The notes: generated by a model not told the origin, from the letters alone. A stretch of DNA of 39,332 nucleotides from Proteobacteria bacterium UBA4656 (GCA_002405525.1 DHLY01000163.1:1-39332); one strand, 5' to 3'; counted from the stretch's first letter, positions 24,595 through 33,750 are shown. Program-made: numbers and translations.

Positions 24595-26457
24595 TCAGCG
24601 CTGCGGTTTCTCCCCCCGCGCGCGCGGCGGCCCCTTGCGGTGCGGCTTCGGGCGCATCGCTGCACGGGGCCGGTCGCCGCGCGCTGCGTCGCCCGGTTCC
24701 CAGGGGCGCGGGCGCGCGGCGCTGGGCGCTGCCGGGTCGCGCCATGGGGCGAGGCGCAGTTTCTGTCCGGCGACGCGCACGCCAGCGAGGTGTTCGACCA
24801 CTGCCGGTGGCAGGTTCGCGGGAAGGTCGATTCTGCTGTAGCCTTCCTCGATCTCGATGCGGCCGATCGCTGACGCGTCGAGTCCCGCCTCGTTGGCGAT
24901 CGCGCCGACGAGGTTTCCCGGCTTCACCCCGTGGCGATGTCCGACCGACACTCGCCACGTGGCGAGTCCCGAGTCGCCCGGCCGTGTCCGCGCGGCGCCG
25001 GTCGCACGAGCAAGGCGTGGCCGCGACGGACGGTCCGTTTCCGCCTCACCGCGCCCGCCCGGCCGCGCGTCCAGCCGTTCGCGCCGCGATTTGCTGGATT
25101 CTCGCGGCGCTTCGGGCGCGGGCGCCGGGTCGGCGCCCTCCAGCAGCAGCGGCTTGTTGCCATGTGCGATGCGTGCCAGTGCGGCAGCGATTTCCGTCGC
25201 CGGCACGTCATGCTCGGCCTCGAAGCGCTGCACCAGCGTGCGAAAGGGCTCGAGCCCTTCCTGCGCCAACGCGCCGGCGATCTTCTGCATGAATCGCGCG
25301 ATGCGACGGTCGTTGACCGCCGCCACGGTCGGCAGGTGCATCGGCTCGATCGACTGCCGGGTCGTGCGCTCGATCACCCGCAGCATCGGGCGCTCGCGCG
25401 GGGTGACGAACAGTATCGCCTCGCCGGTGCGACCCGCGCGTCCGGTGCGGCCGATGCGGTGGACATAGGACTCGGCGTCGTAGGGGATGTCGTAGTTCAG
25501 CACGTGGCTGATGCGATCGACGTCGAGTCCGCGCGCGGCGACATCGGTGGCGACCAGGATGTCGACCTGTCCGTCCTTCAGGCGCTGGATGGTGCGTTCG
25601 CGCACCTTCTGCTCGACGTCGCCGTTGATCGCGGCCGCCGCAAAGCCGCGCGCGGCCAGCCGCTCGGCGAGTTCCTCGGTCGCTTGCTTGGTGCGCGCGA
25701 ACACGATCATCGCCTCGAATGGCTCGGCCTCCAGGATGCGGGTCAGGGCGTCGAGCTTGTGCAGGCCCGAAACCGCCCAGTAGCGCTGGCGTATGCCGGC
25801 TGCGGTGGTGGTCCTGGACTGGATGCGCACCTCGGCGGGGTCCTTGAGCCAGGTTTGCGCGATGCGCCGGATCGGTGGCGGCATGGTGGCCGAAAACAGC
25901 ACCACCTGGCGCGTCGCGGGCGTGGCTGCGAGCACCTTCTCGACGTCGTCGATGAAGCCCATGCGCAGCATCTCGTCGGCCTCGTCGAGTACCGCGGTAC
26001 GCAGCCGCGAGAGGTCCAGCGATCCGCGATCGAGGTGGTCGATCACGCGGCCCGGTGTGCCGACCACGACGTGGGCGCCGCGCTTGAGCCCGTGGAACTG
26101 CGCGCCGTAGGCCTGGCCGCCGTAAATCGGCAGCACGTGGAAGCCGGGCAGCGTCGCGGCGTACTTCTGGAACGCTTCCGCGACCTGGATCGCCAGTTCG
26201 CGCGTCGGCGCCAGTACCAGCGCCTGCGTGCGCGGGTCGGCGACGTCGATGCGGGCGAGGATCGGCAGCGCGAACGCGGCTGTCTTGCCGGTGCCGGTCT
26301 GCGCGGTGCCGAGCAGGTCGCGGCCGGCCAGCAGGTGGGGAATGGTGGCGGCCTGGATCGGCGAGGGTTGCTCGTAGCCGACGGCGGAAAGCGCCTCCAG
26401 CAGCGGGGCGGGCAGGGCGAGGTCGGCGAACGCGAGGTTCTGTTCGGGGCTACTCAT
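24595..26457 (-). CDS. DEAD-box ATP-dependent RNA helicase (DeaD/CsdA-like)
   Basis: The protein has 620 residues. The helicase motifs occur in order: Q-motif (GYEQPSPIQAATIP), AQTGTGKT at 52-59, PTRELA at 84-89, TPGR, DEAD at 158-161, SAT at 189-191, then in the second RecA domain VFARTK, VATDVAARGLD and HRIGRTGRAGR. A C-terminal RNA-binding domain of the DbpA/CsdA type follows (about 505-575, WRVSVGHRHGVKPGNLVGAI), flanked by Arg/Pro-rich basic tails. The length and order match DeaD/CsdA, which helps ribosome assembly and mRNA remodelling, notably in the cold. The start at 26457 (MSSPEQNLAFADL) places the Q-motif normally. A short dispersed spacer of 186 bases separates it from the methyltransferase gene. 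Confidence 0.94.
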   Translation of the reverse strand: MSSPEQNLAFADLALPAPLLEALSAVGYEQPSPIQAATIPHLLAGRDLLGTAQTGTGKTAAFALPILARIDVADPRTQALVLAPTRELAIQVAEAFQKYAATLPGFHVLPIYGGQAYGAQFHGLKRGAHVVVGTPGRVIDHLDRGSLDLSRLRTAVLDEADEMLRMGFIDDVEKVLAATPATRQVVLFSATMPPPIRRIAQTWLKDPAEVRIQSRTTTAAGIRQRYWAVSGLHKLDALTRILEAEPFEAMIVFARTKQATEELAERLAARGFAAAAINGDVEQKVRERTIQRLKDGQVDILVATDVAARGLDVDRISHVLNYDIPYDAESYVHRIGRTGRAGRTGEAILFVTPRERPMLRVIERTTRQSIEPMHLPTVAAVNDRRIARFMQKIAGALAQEGLEPFRTLVQRFEAEHDVPATEIAAALARIAHGNKPLLLEGADPAPAPEAPRESSKSRRERLDARPGGRGEAETDRPSRPRLARATGAARTRPGDSGLATWRVSVGHRHGVKPGNLVGAIANEAGLDASAIGRIEIEEGYSRIDLPANLPPAVVEHLAGVRVAGQKLRLAPWRDPAAPSAARPRPWEPGDAARGDRPRAAMRPKPHRKGPPRARGEKPQR

Positions 26458-26643
26458 GCGCGCAGCGTAGCGGGTTTGGGTGGAGGCCGGGCTCCAGCAC
26501 TGCCGCATCGCCCGATGCTGCCCGGCGGCCCGGACGCCGCGGCGGCACCCGGAGCGGCGCAACCCCGCGGTGGGCGGTTCCAAGGGGCTGTGGGATCGCT
26601 GCGCGCAGCGCGGCCATGTGCGCCGCGAGGACCACCAGGCAGC

Positions 26644-27270
26644 TCAGTGCCCCGCCAGTTCCAGCACCGACGCGCGCTCGCGCAGGCCCTCGTGCAGCCA
26701 CGCGTTCGAACCCAGCGGCAGCCATCCCGTGCGCCCCAGCGCGCGCAGGTACCAGGCCCTGGGGCGGGCGATGAAGCCGTCGTCGTCGCCCACGAACTCA
26801 TCGCCACGGCAGAACATCTCGATCCAGGCCACGCCGTGGCACAGGGTGCGGAATGCAGGCAGCCCGAGGGCGAGGTCGGCGGTCGGCACGTAGTGGATGA
26901 CGTCGCTGCACACCAGCAGGTCCACCGACGGCATGCCGCCGAACAGGCGGCCGGCGTGTTCGGCGAGCCGCGGCAGTTCGGCGAAGCCCACCCGGTGCAG
27001 GTTGCGCGTGCGGCCGAAGCGGCGCACGACGTAATCGCTGGCGTCGACGCCGAGGTAGTGCAGGCGCGGGCGTTCGGCCAGCAGGGGCGCGCGCCAGTGG
27101 CCCTCGCCGCAGCCGACGTCGAGCACGCTTTCGACCGGGCGGCCGAGGTAGTACTCGGCCACCGACAGCGCCAGCCGCACCTTGCGCGCGAACTCCGCGC
27201 CGTGCTTCACCTTCTGCTTCGGGTCGCGGTACCAGCGGTCGAAGTAGGCCTGGTCGTAGTGCTTGACCAC
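26644..27270 (-). CDS. SAM-dependent methyltransferase (class I)
   Basis: The protein has 208 residues. Motif I is SVLDVGCGEGHW (about 46-57), followed by HYLGVDASDYVVRRF (motif II acidic residue) and DLLVCSDVIHYV (motif IV). The N-terminus HYDQAYFDRWYRDPKQKV is typical of small stand-alone methyltransferases annotated only by domain. The GTG at 27270, eight bases after the cyclophilin stop codon, is the best start and indicates co-transcription. The methyl acceptor is unknown; the tight linkage suggests a shared transcript with the exported cyclophilin and the 4-TM protein. Confidence 0.87.
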   Translation of the reverse strand: MVKHYDQAYFDRWYRDPKQKVKHGAEFARKVRLALSVAEYYLGRPVESVLDVGCGEGHWRAPLLAERPRLHYLGVDASDYVVRRFGRTRNLHRVGFAELPRLAEHAGRLFGGMPSVDLLVCSDVIHYVPTADLALGLPAFRTLCHGVAWIEMFCRGDEFVGDDDGFIARPRAWYLRALGRTGWLPLGSNAWLHEGLRERASVLELAGH

Positions 27271-27278
27271 GCGCGGCG

Positions 27279-28190
27279 TCAGTCCTTGGCCGCGCGCACC
27301 GGGACCGGCACGTTGCACAGATCGATGCGGCCGGTCGGGTCCAGGAACCACGGCTCGCGGCGGTTGCGGCGCGACTCCACCAGCCGCTGGAACGCCGCCG
27401 TGTCGGTGCGGAAGACCTCCAGCGCGCTGCGCTCGGCCGCCGGCACCTCGTTGGCGAGGCGGATCGCGCGGATCGGGACGCGCTGCTCCGCCTTCTCGTG
27501 GAAGCCCATGGCCGCGCTGCCGCGGGGCAGGGTGCTCAGGTGCTCCATGCCGGTGAGCACGCGGCCGACCAGGGTCACGTTGCGGTCGAGGTGGCGCGGC
27601 GCGTGGCCGATCACGACGTAGAGTTCGGTGCCGCCGCCGCTGTCGGCGGCGTCGTCACGGCCGGCGCCGAGCATGCCATAGCAGTGCGCGAGCCAGGTCG
27701 TGCCCTGCTTCGGGTCGCGCGCGACGGGGAAGCCCTGCGAATGGCCGACCTCGGGCGCGTAGACGTCGCCGTCGGCGAGCCGGGCGAAGGCGGGCGCGCC
27801 TTCGATCGGGCGCGCGAACTCGGCGGCCAGCGTGCGCGGCTGGTCGCCGGTGCTGCGCCGTTTTTCCGCGTCGGCGGCGTCCGGGTCGCCCCACTGCACG
27901 ACGTAGTTTTCCTGCACGCGCACGATGGCCAGCCCGTCGTAGTACTTCGCGTTCGCCAGTGCGCGGATCTGCGCCACGTGCTTCGGCGCGAAGGCCGCTG
28001 CGAGTTCGATCACCACCCGGCCGGTCGCGAGTTCGAGGTACAGCGTGTCCTCGGGCGCGGGGCGCCGCCAGTCGGCGGGCGTCGAGGCCTCCAGCACGTC
28101 GGCCATGGTGGGCGGCGGCGCTTCGTCGGCGCGGGCGGTCGTCGGCAGGCCGAGGAGGAGGACGAGGGCGACGGCGAGGGATCGGTTCAT
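27279..28190 (-). CDS. Exported cyclophilin-type peptidyl-prolyl isomerase
   Basis: The protein has 303 residues with a signal peptide (MNRSLAVALVLLLGLPTTARA). The cyclophilin core starts near residue 50: YLELATGRVVIELAAAFAPK, KYYDGLAIVRVQENYVVQWGDP (catalytic Arg retained, the usual His before it replaced by Val), HSQGFPVARD, GMLGAGRDDAADSGGGTELY and the VIGHAPRHLDRNVTLVGRVL ending. It is larger than simple cyclophilins because of inserts and a C-terminal extension of about 60 residues, a form seen in periplasmic homologues. The start codon overlaps the upstream gene's stop (ATGA). Its role is cis-trans isomerisation of prolyl bonds in exported proteins. Confidence 0.92.
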   Translation of the reverse strand: MNRSLAVALVLLLGLPTTARADEAPPPTMADVLEASTPADWRRPAPEDTLYLELATGRVVIELAAAFAPKHVAQIRALANAKYYDGLAIVRVQENYVVQWGDPDAADAEKRRSTGDQPRTLAAEFARPIEGAPAFARLADGDVYAPEVGHSQGFPVARDPKQGTTWLAHCYGMLGAGRDDAADSGGGTELYVVIGHAPRHLDRNVTLVGRVLTGMEHLSTLPRGSAAMGFHEKAEQRVPIRAIRLANEVPAAERSALEVFRTDTAAFQRLVESRRNRREPWFLDPTGRIDLCNVPVPVRAAKD

Positions 28191-28591
28191 GCGCGGGCTC
28201 CGGCGGCCGTGGCCTCGAGGCGGTCGAGGACCCAGGCGGTCGGCGGGAACTGCAGCCAGATCGAGGCGTAGAACACCGTGAGGTACCAGTGGCTGCGCAG
28301 GTAGTCCCCGCCGAGCCCGAGGTAGACGCCGCAGTAGAGCGTGTCGAGGATGAAGAACGGGAGCGTGTAGTAGAACGAGAACCAGACCGCCAGGGTCATG
28401 CGGCGGTCGCGGCGCTGGCGGGCGAGGAACCACGCGGCGTAGATGCCGAAGGCGGTCGCGAGCAGGGTGCAGGCGACGGCCATGGTCACCGTCGCGTACT
28501 GCTGGAAGTAGTCGGGCAGTCCGGCGAGCCAGAACAGGACCCAGACCGCGATGGCCTGGCCGAGCATGACGAGATGGCTCCTGGCGCGCAT
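28187..28591 (-). CDS. Four-helix integral membrane protein of unknown function
   Basis: The protein has 134 residues. Four hydrophobic segments are visible: about 9-27 (LGQAIAVWVLFWLAGL), 34-57, 67-92 (LAVWFSFYYTLPFFILDTL) and 104-122. The ATG at 28589-28591 follows GGAGG by six bases. I do not recognise the family. It overlaps the exported cyclophilin gene by four bases and begins a three-gene reverse-strand set ending with the methyltransferase. Confidence 0.75.
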   Translation of the reverse strand: MRARSHLVMLGQAIAVWVLFWLAGLPDYFQQYATVTMAVACTLLATAFGIYAAWFLARQRRDRRMTLAVWFSFYYTLPFFILDTLYCGVYLGLGGDYLRSHWYLTVFYASIWLQFPPTAWVLDRLEATAAGARA

Positions 28592-28634
28592 GCGGTTCCT
28601 CCGTCCGGCCGGCGCGTAGCGTGGCAGCGCGGAC

Positions 28635-29645
28635 TCAGAGGATCAACGGCTCCGGCTCGAGCGTGACCTGGAAGCGCGCGACCACGGCCGCCTGCACGCG
28701 CCGCGCCAGGTCGAGGACCTGCGCCCCGGTCGCGCCACCGTGGTTGACCAGCACCAGCGCGTGCTGTGGAGAGACGCCCGCGTCGCCTTCGCGCAGGCCC
28801 TTGAGGCCGGCCTGCTCGATCAGCCAGGCGGCGGAGAGCTTGCGGCGGCCGTCGCCGGCCGGCCAGGCGGGCAGGCCCGGGTGCGTGTCGGCGAGCGCCT
28901 GCGCCTGCGCGGCCGGCACGATCGGGTTCTTGAAGAAGCTCCCGGCGTTGCCGAGCCGTGCCGGGTCGGGCAGCTTGCGGCGGCGGATCGCGCAGATCGC
29001 TTCCGACACGGCCTGCGGCGTGGGCGCGGCGACACCTTGCGCGGCGAGTTCCTCGCGCACGCCCGGATAGCGCAGCACCGGCGTCCATGCGGGGGGGAAC
29101 CGGAACCGCACCGCGGTAACGATCCAGCGCCCTGGTTCGCGCTTGAAGACGCTGTCGCGGTAGGCGAAGCCGCAGGCCGCGCGGTCGAGCGCGACGAAGG
29201 CGCGCGCGCGGCGGTCCCAGGCCTCGACCGCTTCGATGCAGGACTCGACCTCGACGCCGTAGGCGCCGATGTTCTGGATCGGCGCGGCGCCGACCGTGCC
29301 GGGGATCAGGGACAGGTTCTCGAGGCCCGGATGGCCGGCGTCGAGCGTCCAGCGCACGAAGTCGTGCCAGTCGCGGCCGGCCTCGACGCGCACCATCGCG
29401 TCGTCGCCGTCCCAGCGCGAGTGCGCAATGCGCTCGGCCTCGATGCGCAGCACGAGGCCATCGAAGTCGCCGGTGAACAGCACGTTGCTGCCGCCGCCGA
29501 GCACCAGCAGCGGGCGGTCGCGCCATCCGGGGTCGTCGAGCAGGGCGGGCAGGGCATCGAGGTCGTGCAGGCGCGCGAGCCCCGCCGCGCGCGCCGGCAC
29601 GCCGAAGGAGTTCATCCCCCGCAGGCTGGCGTCCCGCTCGATCAT
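28635..29645 (-). CDS. murB: UDP-N-acetylenolpyruvoylglucosamine reductase
   Basis: MurB reduces UDP-GlcNAc-enolpyruvate with NADPH to UDP-MurNAc in peptidoglycan synthesis. The protein has 336 residues and is of the E. coli (type I) form. The FAD-binding part has LGGGSNVLF (GGGSN at 50-54) and IPGTVGAAPIQNIGAYGVEV; the active site shows YRDS with Arg163, GSFFKNP with Ser236 as the proton donor, and Glu332 near the C-terminus. The start at 29645 (MIERDASLRG) gives the normal N-terminus. pyrD follows upstream on the same strand with 31 bases between the genes; no other mur gene is near. Confidence 0.96.
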   Translation of the reverse strand: MIERDASLRGMNSFGVPARAAGLARLHDLDALPALLDDPGWRDRPLLVLGGGSNVLFTGDFDGLVLRIEAERIAHSRWDGDDAMVRVEAGRDWHDFVRWTLDAGHPGLENLSLIPGTVGAAPIQNIGAYGVEVESCIEAVEAWDRRARAFVALDRAACGFAYRDSVFKREPGRWIVTAVRFRFPPAWTPVLRYPGVREELAAQGVAAPTPQAVSEAICAIRRRKLPDPARLGNAGSFFKNPIVPAAQAQALADTHPGLPAWPAGDGRRKLSAAWLIEQAGLKGLREGDAGVSPQHALVLVNHGGATGAQVLDLARRVQAAVVARFQVTLEPEPLIL

Positions 29646-29676
29646 CGTGCCTGCGCCGCGGCCGCCGGGATGGCGA

Positions 29677-30720
29677 TCACTTCGCCGCGCGACCGCGCCG
29701 CGCGCGGATCGCCTCGACCGATTCGCCGACCAGCGCCGGGCCGCGGAACACCATGCCGGTGTAGAACTGCACCAGGCTCGCGCCGGCGTCGATTTTGGCC
29801 GCGGCGTCGGCGCCGGAGAGGATGCCGCCGACGCCGATGAGCGGCACCTTGCCATCCAGTCGCTGCGCCATGCCGCGCAGCACGGCGGTCGACTTCGGGA
29901 ACAGGGGGCGGCCGCTGAGCCCGCCCGCCTCGCCGGCGGAGCGGTGGCCGGCCACCGGTGCGCGGTCGATGGTGGTGTTGGTGCAGATCACGCCGTCAAT
30001 GCCTGCATCGAGCAGCACCTGCGCGATGGCGTCGAGTTCGGCTTCCGAAAGGTCCGGTGCGATCTTGAGCAGCATCGGCTTGCGCGCCCGGTGGCGCGCG
30101 GCGAGCTGCTCCTGCCGCTCGCGCAGGGTGCCGATGAACCGTCGCAGGGTGTCCTCCTGCTGCAGGTCGCGCAGGCCCTGCGTGTTGGGCGAGGAGATGT
30201 TCACGGTGACGTAGGACGCCGCGCCGTAGACCTTGTCGAGGCAACGCAGGTAGTCGTCCGTGGCGCGGTCGTTCGGCGTGTCCTTGTTGCGCCCGATGTT
30301 GATGCCGAGCACGCCGCGAAAGCGCGCGCGTTCGACGTTGGCCAGCAGCCCGTCGACACCGCCGTTGTTGAAGCCCAGCCGGTTGATCACGGCGTCGTGC
30401 TCCGGCAGGCGGAACATGCGTGGCTTCGGGTTGCCGGCCTGTGGGCGCGGGGTGGTGGTTCCGATCTCGATGAAGCCGAAGCCGAGCGAAGCCAGCGCGT
30501 CGATGTGCGCGCCGTCCTTGTCCATGCCGGCGGCGAGCCCGACCGGGTTCGGGAAGTCGATGCCGAACGCGCGGGTCGGCAGCGGCGAAGGGCGGGTCGC
30601 CAGCAGCGGGTTGAGGCCGCTGCGGTAGGCGGCCTCGATCGCCTTCAGGCCCAGACCGTGGGCTCGCTCCGCATCGACGGCGAACAGGAAGTGGCGGGCG
30701 AGCCCGTAGATCGGGGACAC
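29677..30720 (-). CDS. pyrD: Dihydroorotate dehydrogenase (quinone), class 2
   Basis: PyrD oxidises dihydroorotate to orotate, passing electrons through FMN to quinone at the inner membrane. The protein has 347 residues. Class 2 features are the N-terminal quinone-tunnel helices ([20 protein letters not shown]), [29 protein letters not shown], and [11 protein letters not shown] with catalytic Ser177, then LLKIAPDLS, and [16 protein letters not shown] for phosphate binding. The start may be the GTG at 30720 or a TTG two codons upstream (30726); neither has a strong ribosome binding site. The preceding DUF4190 gene stops 10 bases before, so they probably share a transcript. Confidence 0.96.
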   Translation of the reverse strand: MSPIYGLARHFLFAVDAERAHGLGLKAIEAAYRSGLNPLLATRPSPLPTRAFGIDFPNPVGLAAGMDKDGAHIDALASLGFGFIEIGTTTPRPQAGNPKPRMFRLPEHDAVINRLGFNNGGVDGLLANVERARFRGVLGINIGRNKDTPNDRATDDYLRCLDKVYGAASYVTVNISSPNTQGLRDLQQEDTLRRFIGTLRERQEQLAARHRARKPMLLKIAPDLSEAELDAIAQVLLDAGIDGVICTNTTIDRAPVAGHRSAGEAGGLSGRPLFPKSTAVLRGMAQRLDGKVPLIGVGGILSGADAAAKIDAGASLVQFYTGMVFRGPALVGESVEAIRARRGRAAK

Positions 30721-30730
30721 GCGCAACCGC

Positions 30731-31045
30731 TCAGGTGCTGATGGTGCCTGGCGCGGTCGCGGCCAGCCAGGCGAGGATCGCGGCCAGCCCGCCGAAGAAC
30801 ATGAACACCGCGGCGAGGAACAGGATCGTGAGCGTGATCTGCACCCAGCCCAGCACGAGGCCCGCGATCGCCAGCCCGTCGCCCTCGAGGCGTTCGGGCG
30901 AGCGGCGGATCTCGGCGCGTGCCAGGTGACCGCAGATCACGGCGCCGATCGAACCGAGGAAGGGCGCCAGCGTCCAGCCGAGGATGCCGGCGACGAGGCT
31001 GATGATGGCCAGCGAACTGGTCTGGCGGATGGGCGGTGCGTTCAT
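30731..31045 (-). CDS. DUF4190 domain membrane protein
   Basis: The protein has 104 residues. The DUF4190 pattern is clear: [20 protein letters not shown], then a [11 protein letters not shown] turn, [20 protein letters not shown] and a last hydrophobic helix, giving two or three transmembrane helices. The ATG at 31045 follows GGGGAG by seven bases. Function is unknown. It lies directly upstream of pyrD (about 10 bases). Confidence 0.85.
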   Translation of the reverse strand: MNAPPIRQTSSLAIISLVAGILGWTLAPFLGSIGAVICGHLARAEIRRSPERLEGDGLAIAGLVLGWVQITLTILFLAAVFMFFGGLAAILAWLAATAPGTIST

Positions 31046-31136
31046 GACGACTCCCCTCGTGCGCGCATCATTGTAGGGTGCATCGAGCTTGGCGACGCAC
31101 CGCCCGATTCCGCGCGATCCGCGACGGACCTGCCCG

Positions 31137-32669
31137 TCAAAGGTCGAACCTGATGCCCTGGGCCAGCGGCAGCGCGTCGGAGTAATTGATGGTGTTGGTC
31201 TGCCGGCGCATGTAGACCTTCCACGAATCGGAGCCCGATTCGCGGCCACCGCCGGTTTCCTTCTCGCCGCCGAAGGCGCCGCCGATCTCGGCGCCCGAGG
31301 TGCCGATGTTGACGTTGGCGATGCCGCAGTCGGACCCGGCCGCCGACAGGAAGCGCTCGGCCGCGCGCAGGTCGGTGGTGAAGATCGACGACGACAGGCC
31401 TTGCGGCACGCCGTTCTGGATCGCGATCGCCTCCTCCAGCGTGCGATAGGTCAGCACGTAGAGGATCGGCGCGAAGGTTTCCGTCTGCACGATGGTGTCG
31501 GAGCCCTCGAGCCCGGTGACGATCGTGGGCATGACGAAGTTGCCCGCGCGCTGCAGCGCCCTGCCGCCGCAGGCGATGATGCCGCCGGCCGCGCGCGCGG
31601 CGTCCACCGCGGCAAGGTAGCGACCGACCGACGCCTGGTCGATCAGCGGGCCCATCAGGGTGTGCCGGTCGAGCGGATCGCCGATGCGGTCCTCGACCTG
31701 ACGGTAGGCCGCGACCAGCTTGGCCGTGACCTCGGCGGCGATCGACTCGTGCACGATCAGCCGCCGCGTGGTGGTGCAACGCTGGCCGGCGGTGCCGACC
31801 GCGCCGAACACGATGGCCGGGATGGCGAGATTCAGGTCGGCCGTGGCGTCGACGATGATCGCGTTGTTGCCGCCCAATTCGAGCAGCGAGCGGCCCATTC
31901 GGCGCGCCACGCGCTCGCCGACCAGCCGGCCGACCTGGCTGGAGCCGGTGAACGAGATCAGCGGGATCCGGTGGTCGTCGACGAATTGCTGCGCCAGTTC
32001 GGTGCCGGCGTCGTTGAACAGGAAGAAGATGTCCGGGAAGCCGTGCGCGCGCAGGGCGTCGTTGCAGATGCGGGTCGCCGCGAGCGCGCTCAGCGCCGTC
32101 TTCGGCGAGGGCTTCCAGATCGAGATGTCGCCGCAGATGGCGGCGAGGAAGCTGTTCCAGGCCCACACCGCGACCGGGAAGTTGAACGCGCTGATGATGC
32201 CGACCAGGCCCAGCGGGTGCCACTGCTCGTACATGCGATGCCCGGGGCGCTCGGAGTGCATCGCGTTGCCGTAGAGCATGCGCGACTGGCCGACCGCGAA
32301 GTCGGCGATGTCGATCATCTCCTGTACCTCGCCGTCTCCCTCGGGCTTGATCTTTCCCATTTCGAGGGTGACCAGCGAGCCGAGCGCGTCCTTGTGGCGG
32401 CGCAGGGCCTCGCCGCAGATGCGGACCGCCTCGCCGCGGCGCGGCGCGGGCGTGATGCACCAGGTCGCGAAGGACGCTTGCGCGCGCGCGATCAGGCTTT
32501 CGTAGTCGGCCGCGCTGGCGGCGAGGGTGCGGCCGATGGCCTCGCCGGTGGCCGGGTTGACCGACTCCAGCACGCCGGCGTCGCGGGTGGACGACCACTC
32601 GCCGTTGCCGAGGTAGGTGCCGGGATTGTCGGCCGCGAGACCGAGCGCAGCGAGCACGGGATGAGTCAT
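31137..32669 (-). CDS. ALDH7-family aldehyde dehydrogenase (probable piperideine-6-carboxylate / alpha-aminoadipic semialdehyde dehydrogenase)
   Basis: The protein has 510 residues. Catalytic elements are Asn163 (AFNFPVAVW), Lys186 (WKPSPK), Glu264 (LELGGNNA) and Cys298 (GTAGQRCTTTRR). The ending FGGEKETGGGRESGSDSWK, followed by MRRQTNTINYS, and the ELGGNNA form are characteristic of the ALDH7/antiquitin branch, which oxidises alpha-aminoadipic semialdehyde (as its cyclic form) in lysine breakdown. The substrate call rests on that branch resemblance only; no lysine aminotransferase or other pathway gene is adjacent. The start at 32669 has GGAG about nine bases upstream. Confidence 0.9.
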   Translation of the reverse strand: MTHPVLAALGLAADNPGTYLGNGEWSSTRDAGVLESVNPATGEAIGRTLAASAADYESLIARAQASFATWCITPAPRRGEAVRICGEALRRHKDALGSLVTLEMGKIKPEGDGEVQEMIDIADFAVGQSRMLYGNAMHSERPGHRMYEQWHPLGLVGIISAFNFPVAVWAWNSFLAAICGDISIWKPSPKTALSALAATRICNDALRAHGFPDIFFLFNDAGTELAQQFVDDHRIPLISFTGSSQVGRLVGERVARRMGRSLLELGGNNAIIVDATADLNLAIPAIVFGAVGTAGQRCTTTRRLIVHESIAAEVTAKLVAAYRQVEDRIGDPLDRHTLMGPLIDQASVGRYLAAVDAARAAGGIIACGGRALQRAGNFVMPTIVTGLEGSDTIVQTETFAPILYVLTYRTLEEAIAIQNGVPQGLSSSIFTTDLRAAERFLSAAGSDCGIANVNIGTSGAEIGGAFGGEKETGGGRESGSDSWKVYMRRQTNTINYSDALPLAQGIRFDL

Positions 32670-32841
32670 CGGTGGAACTCCGGGAGCATGCGCTGCGGCG
32701 CAAGGGGCCGGAATTGTAGCCGAGCCCCCGGCGCGTCCGCAGGATATGGGCCGCGCTGGTCTCGTCAGCACGCCCGACACCGGCCTGGCTGCCTTCGCCG
32801 GATCGGCCGCGATCGGCGCGTTACCGGCCGGCGGCGCGATC

Positions 32842-32871
32842 CGCGAAAGGGGCCTCCCTGGCCCCTTCGCG
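32842..32871 (-). terminator. Hairpin downstream of the fasciclin gene
   Basis: CGCGAAAGGGGCC (32842-32854) pairs with GGCCCCTTCGCG (32860-32871) apart from one bulged A, with a five-base loop. It starts 21 bases after the fasciclin stop codon as read on the reverse strand. A T-rich piece is part of the stem, so it may function as a terminator. Nothing else was seen in 32670-32892 apart from presumed promoter sequence for the aldehyde dehydrogenase. Confidence 0.55.
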
Positions 32872-32892
32872 CGGCGGTCGGCCCGCGTTCGT

Positions 32893-33336
32893 TCAGTGGA
32901 CCTTGGCCTGCGGGAGGTTCACCTTGTCGATGCCGTGGATCACGCCGTTGGCGCTGTCGATGTCGGCATTGACCACCACTGCGCCATCGACGGTCATCTT
33001 GCCGTCAGCCATGGCGATCGGGGCGGGCTGGCCGTTCACCGTGCGCGCGACATCCCACTTCGCGATGTCGGCGGCGCTGCGACGGCCCTTGAGCACGTGG
33101 TAGTTGAGGACCGACACCAGCTCGTCGCGGTTTTCCGGCTTCGACAGGCTGTCGAGCTTGGCCAGCGGCAGCTGGCCGAAGGCGGCGTCGGTCGGCGCGA
33201 ACACGGTGAACGGGCCCTCGCCGTCGAGCGTGGCGGTGAGCCCGGCGCTCTCGACGAGGCGGGTGAAGGTGCTGAACTGGCCGTTGGCGGCGGCGGTCTG
33301 CAGCAGGTTGCGCGAAGCGCTCTTGATCGCGTTCAT
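32893..33336 (-). CDS. Fasciclin (FAS1) domain protein without signal peptide
   Basis: The protein has 147 residues and is one FAS1 domain: NLLQTAAANGQFSTFTRLVESAGL (H1 region), GPFTVFAPTDAAFGQLP (the conserved FAPTDxAF), LNYHVLKGRRS (the YH motif) and NGVIHGIDKVNLP at the end. FAS1 domains usually act in adhesion outside the cell, yet the protein starts MNAIKSASRNLLQTAA directly with the domain and shows no hydrophobic signal or lipobox. The start at 33336 has AAGGA about nine bases upstream, and no in-frame upstream start adds a signal. Confidence 0.92.
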   Translation of the reverse strand: MNAIKSASRNLLQTAAANGQFSTFTRLVESAGLTATLDGEGPFTVFAPTDAAFGQLPLAKLDSLSKPENRDELVSVLNYHVLKGRRSAADIAKWDVARTVNGQPAPIAMADGKMTVDGAVVVNADIDSANGVIHGIDKVNLPQAKVH

Positions 33337-33625
33337 GGGAGGGAATCCTTGTGGGGAGTGCGGATGGGCGAAATGCCGATCCGGGACGGCCGAGGCCGTG
33401 GTGTCCCGCGCGGCGCGCGGAACGGCGAGGCTCCGAGGCGGGACGCAGTCGCGTCGCGAGGGAGTGGCCTTTGCGGCGCTGGGCCGCAGTGCAGGGTGAA
33501 CACTACTCCAGTGCCCGTTACCCTGCCGTGAGGCGCGGGTGATCGCGATGCTGCTGGTGTCGTGGGCACAGCGCGCGTTTGCGTTCCGCGAGCGGCTGGT
33601 CAGCGTTCAAGGAAGTAGCGACGAC

Positions 33626-33657
33626 TGGCGGCGCCGACACGATTCGAACGTGCGACC
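33626..33657 (-). pseudogene. Truncated tRNA-Arg 3' end (variable loop to CCA)
   Basis: These 32 bases match 33751-33782, the 3' part of tRNA-Arg(CCT), with one mismatch in the acceptor strand. Read on the reverse strand they contain GGTC, the T arm, the 3' acceptor strand, the discriminator G and CCA. No 5' acceptor strand, D arm or anticodon arm follows upstream, so it is not a tRNA gene. GCGAGCGGCTG is also repeated at the same 125-base offset (33588-33598 and 33713-33723). Confidence 0.85.
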
Positions 33658-33750
33658 ACTCGCACCCTCAGGGAGTCGGTCCCTCGCTGCGCTCCGCGTC
33701 GCGATGCCTTCTGCGAGCGGCTGTACGACCGTTGTCGAAGGACGAGAGAT

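Noticed and set aside
31137..32669. Assignment to methylmalonate-semialdehyde or succinate-semialdehyde dehydrogenase
   Set aside because: The GGEKETGGGRESGSDSWK ending and ELGGNNA are typical of ALDH7 rather than those branches.
33626..33700. A second complete tRNA gene
   Set aside because: Only the variable loop, T arm and 3' acceptor end are present; no matching 5' acceptor strand, D arm or anticodon arm can be folded.
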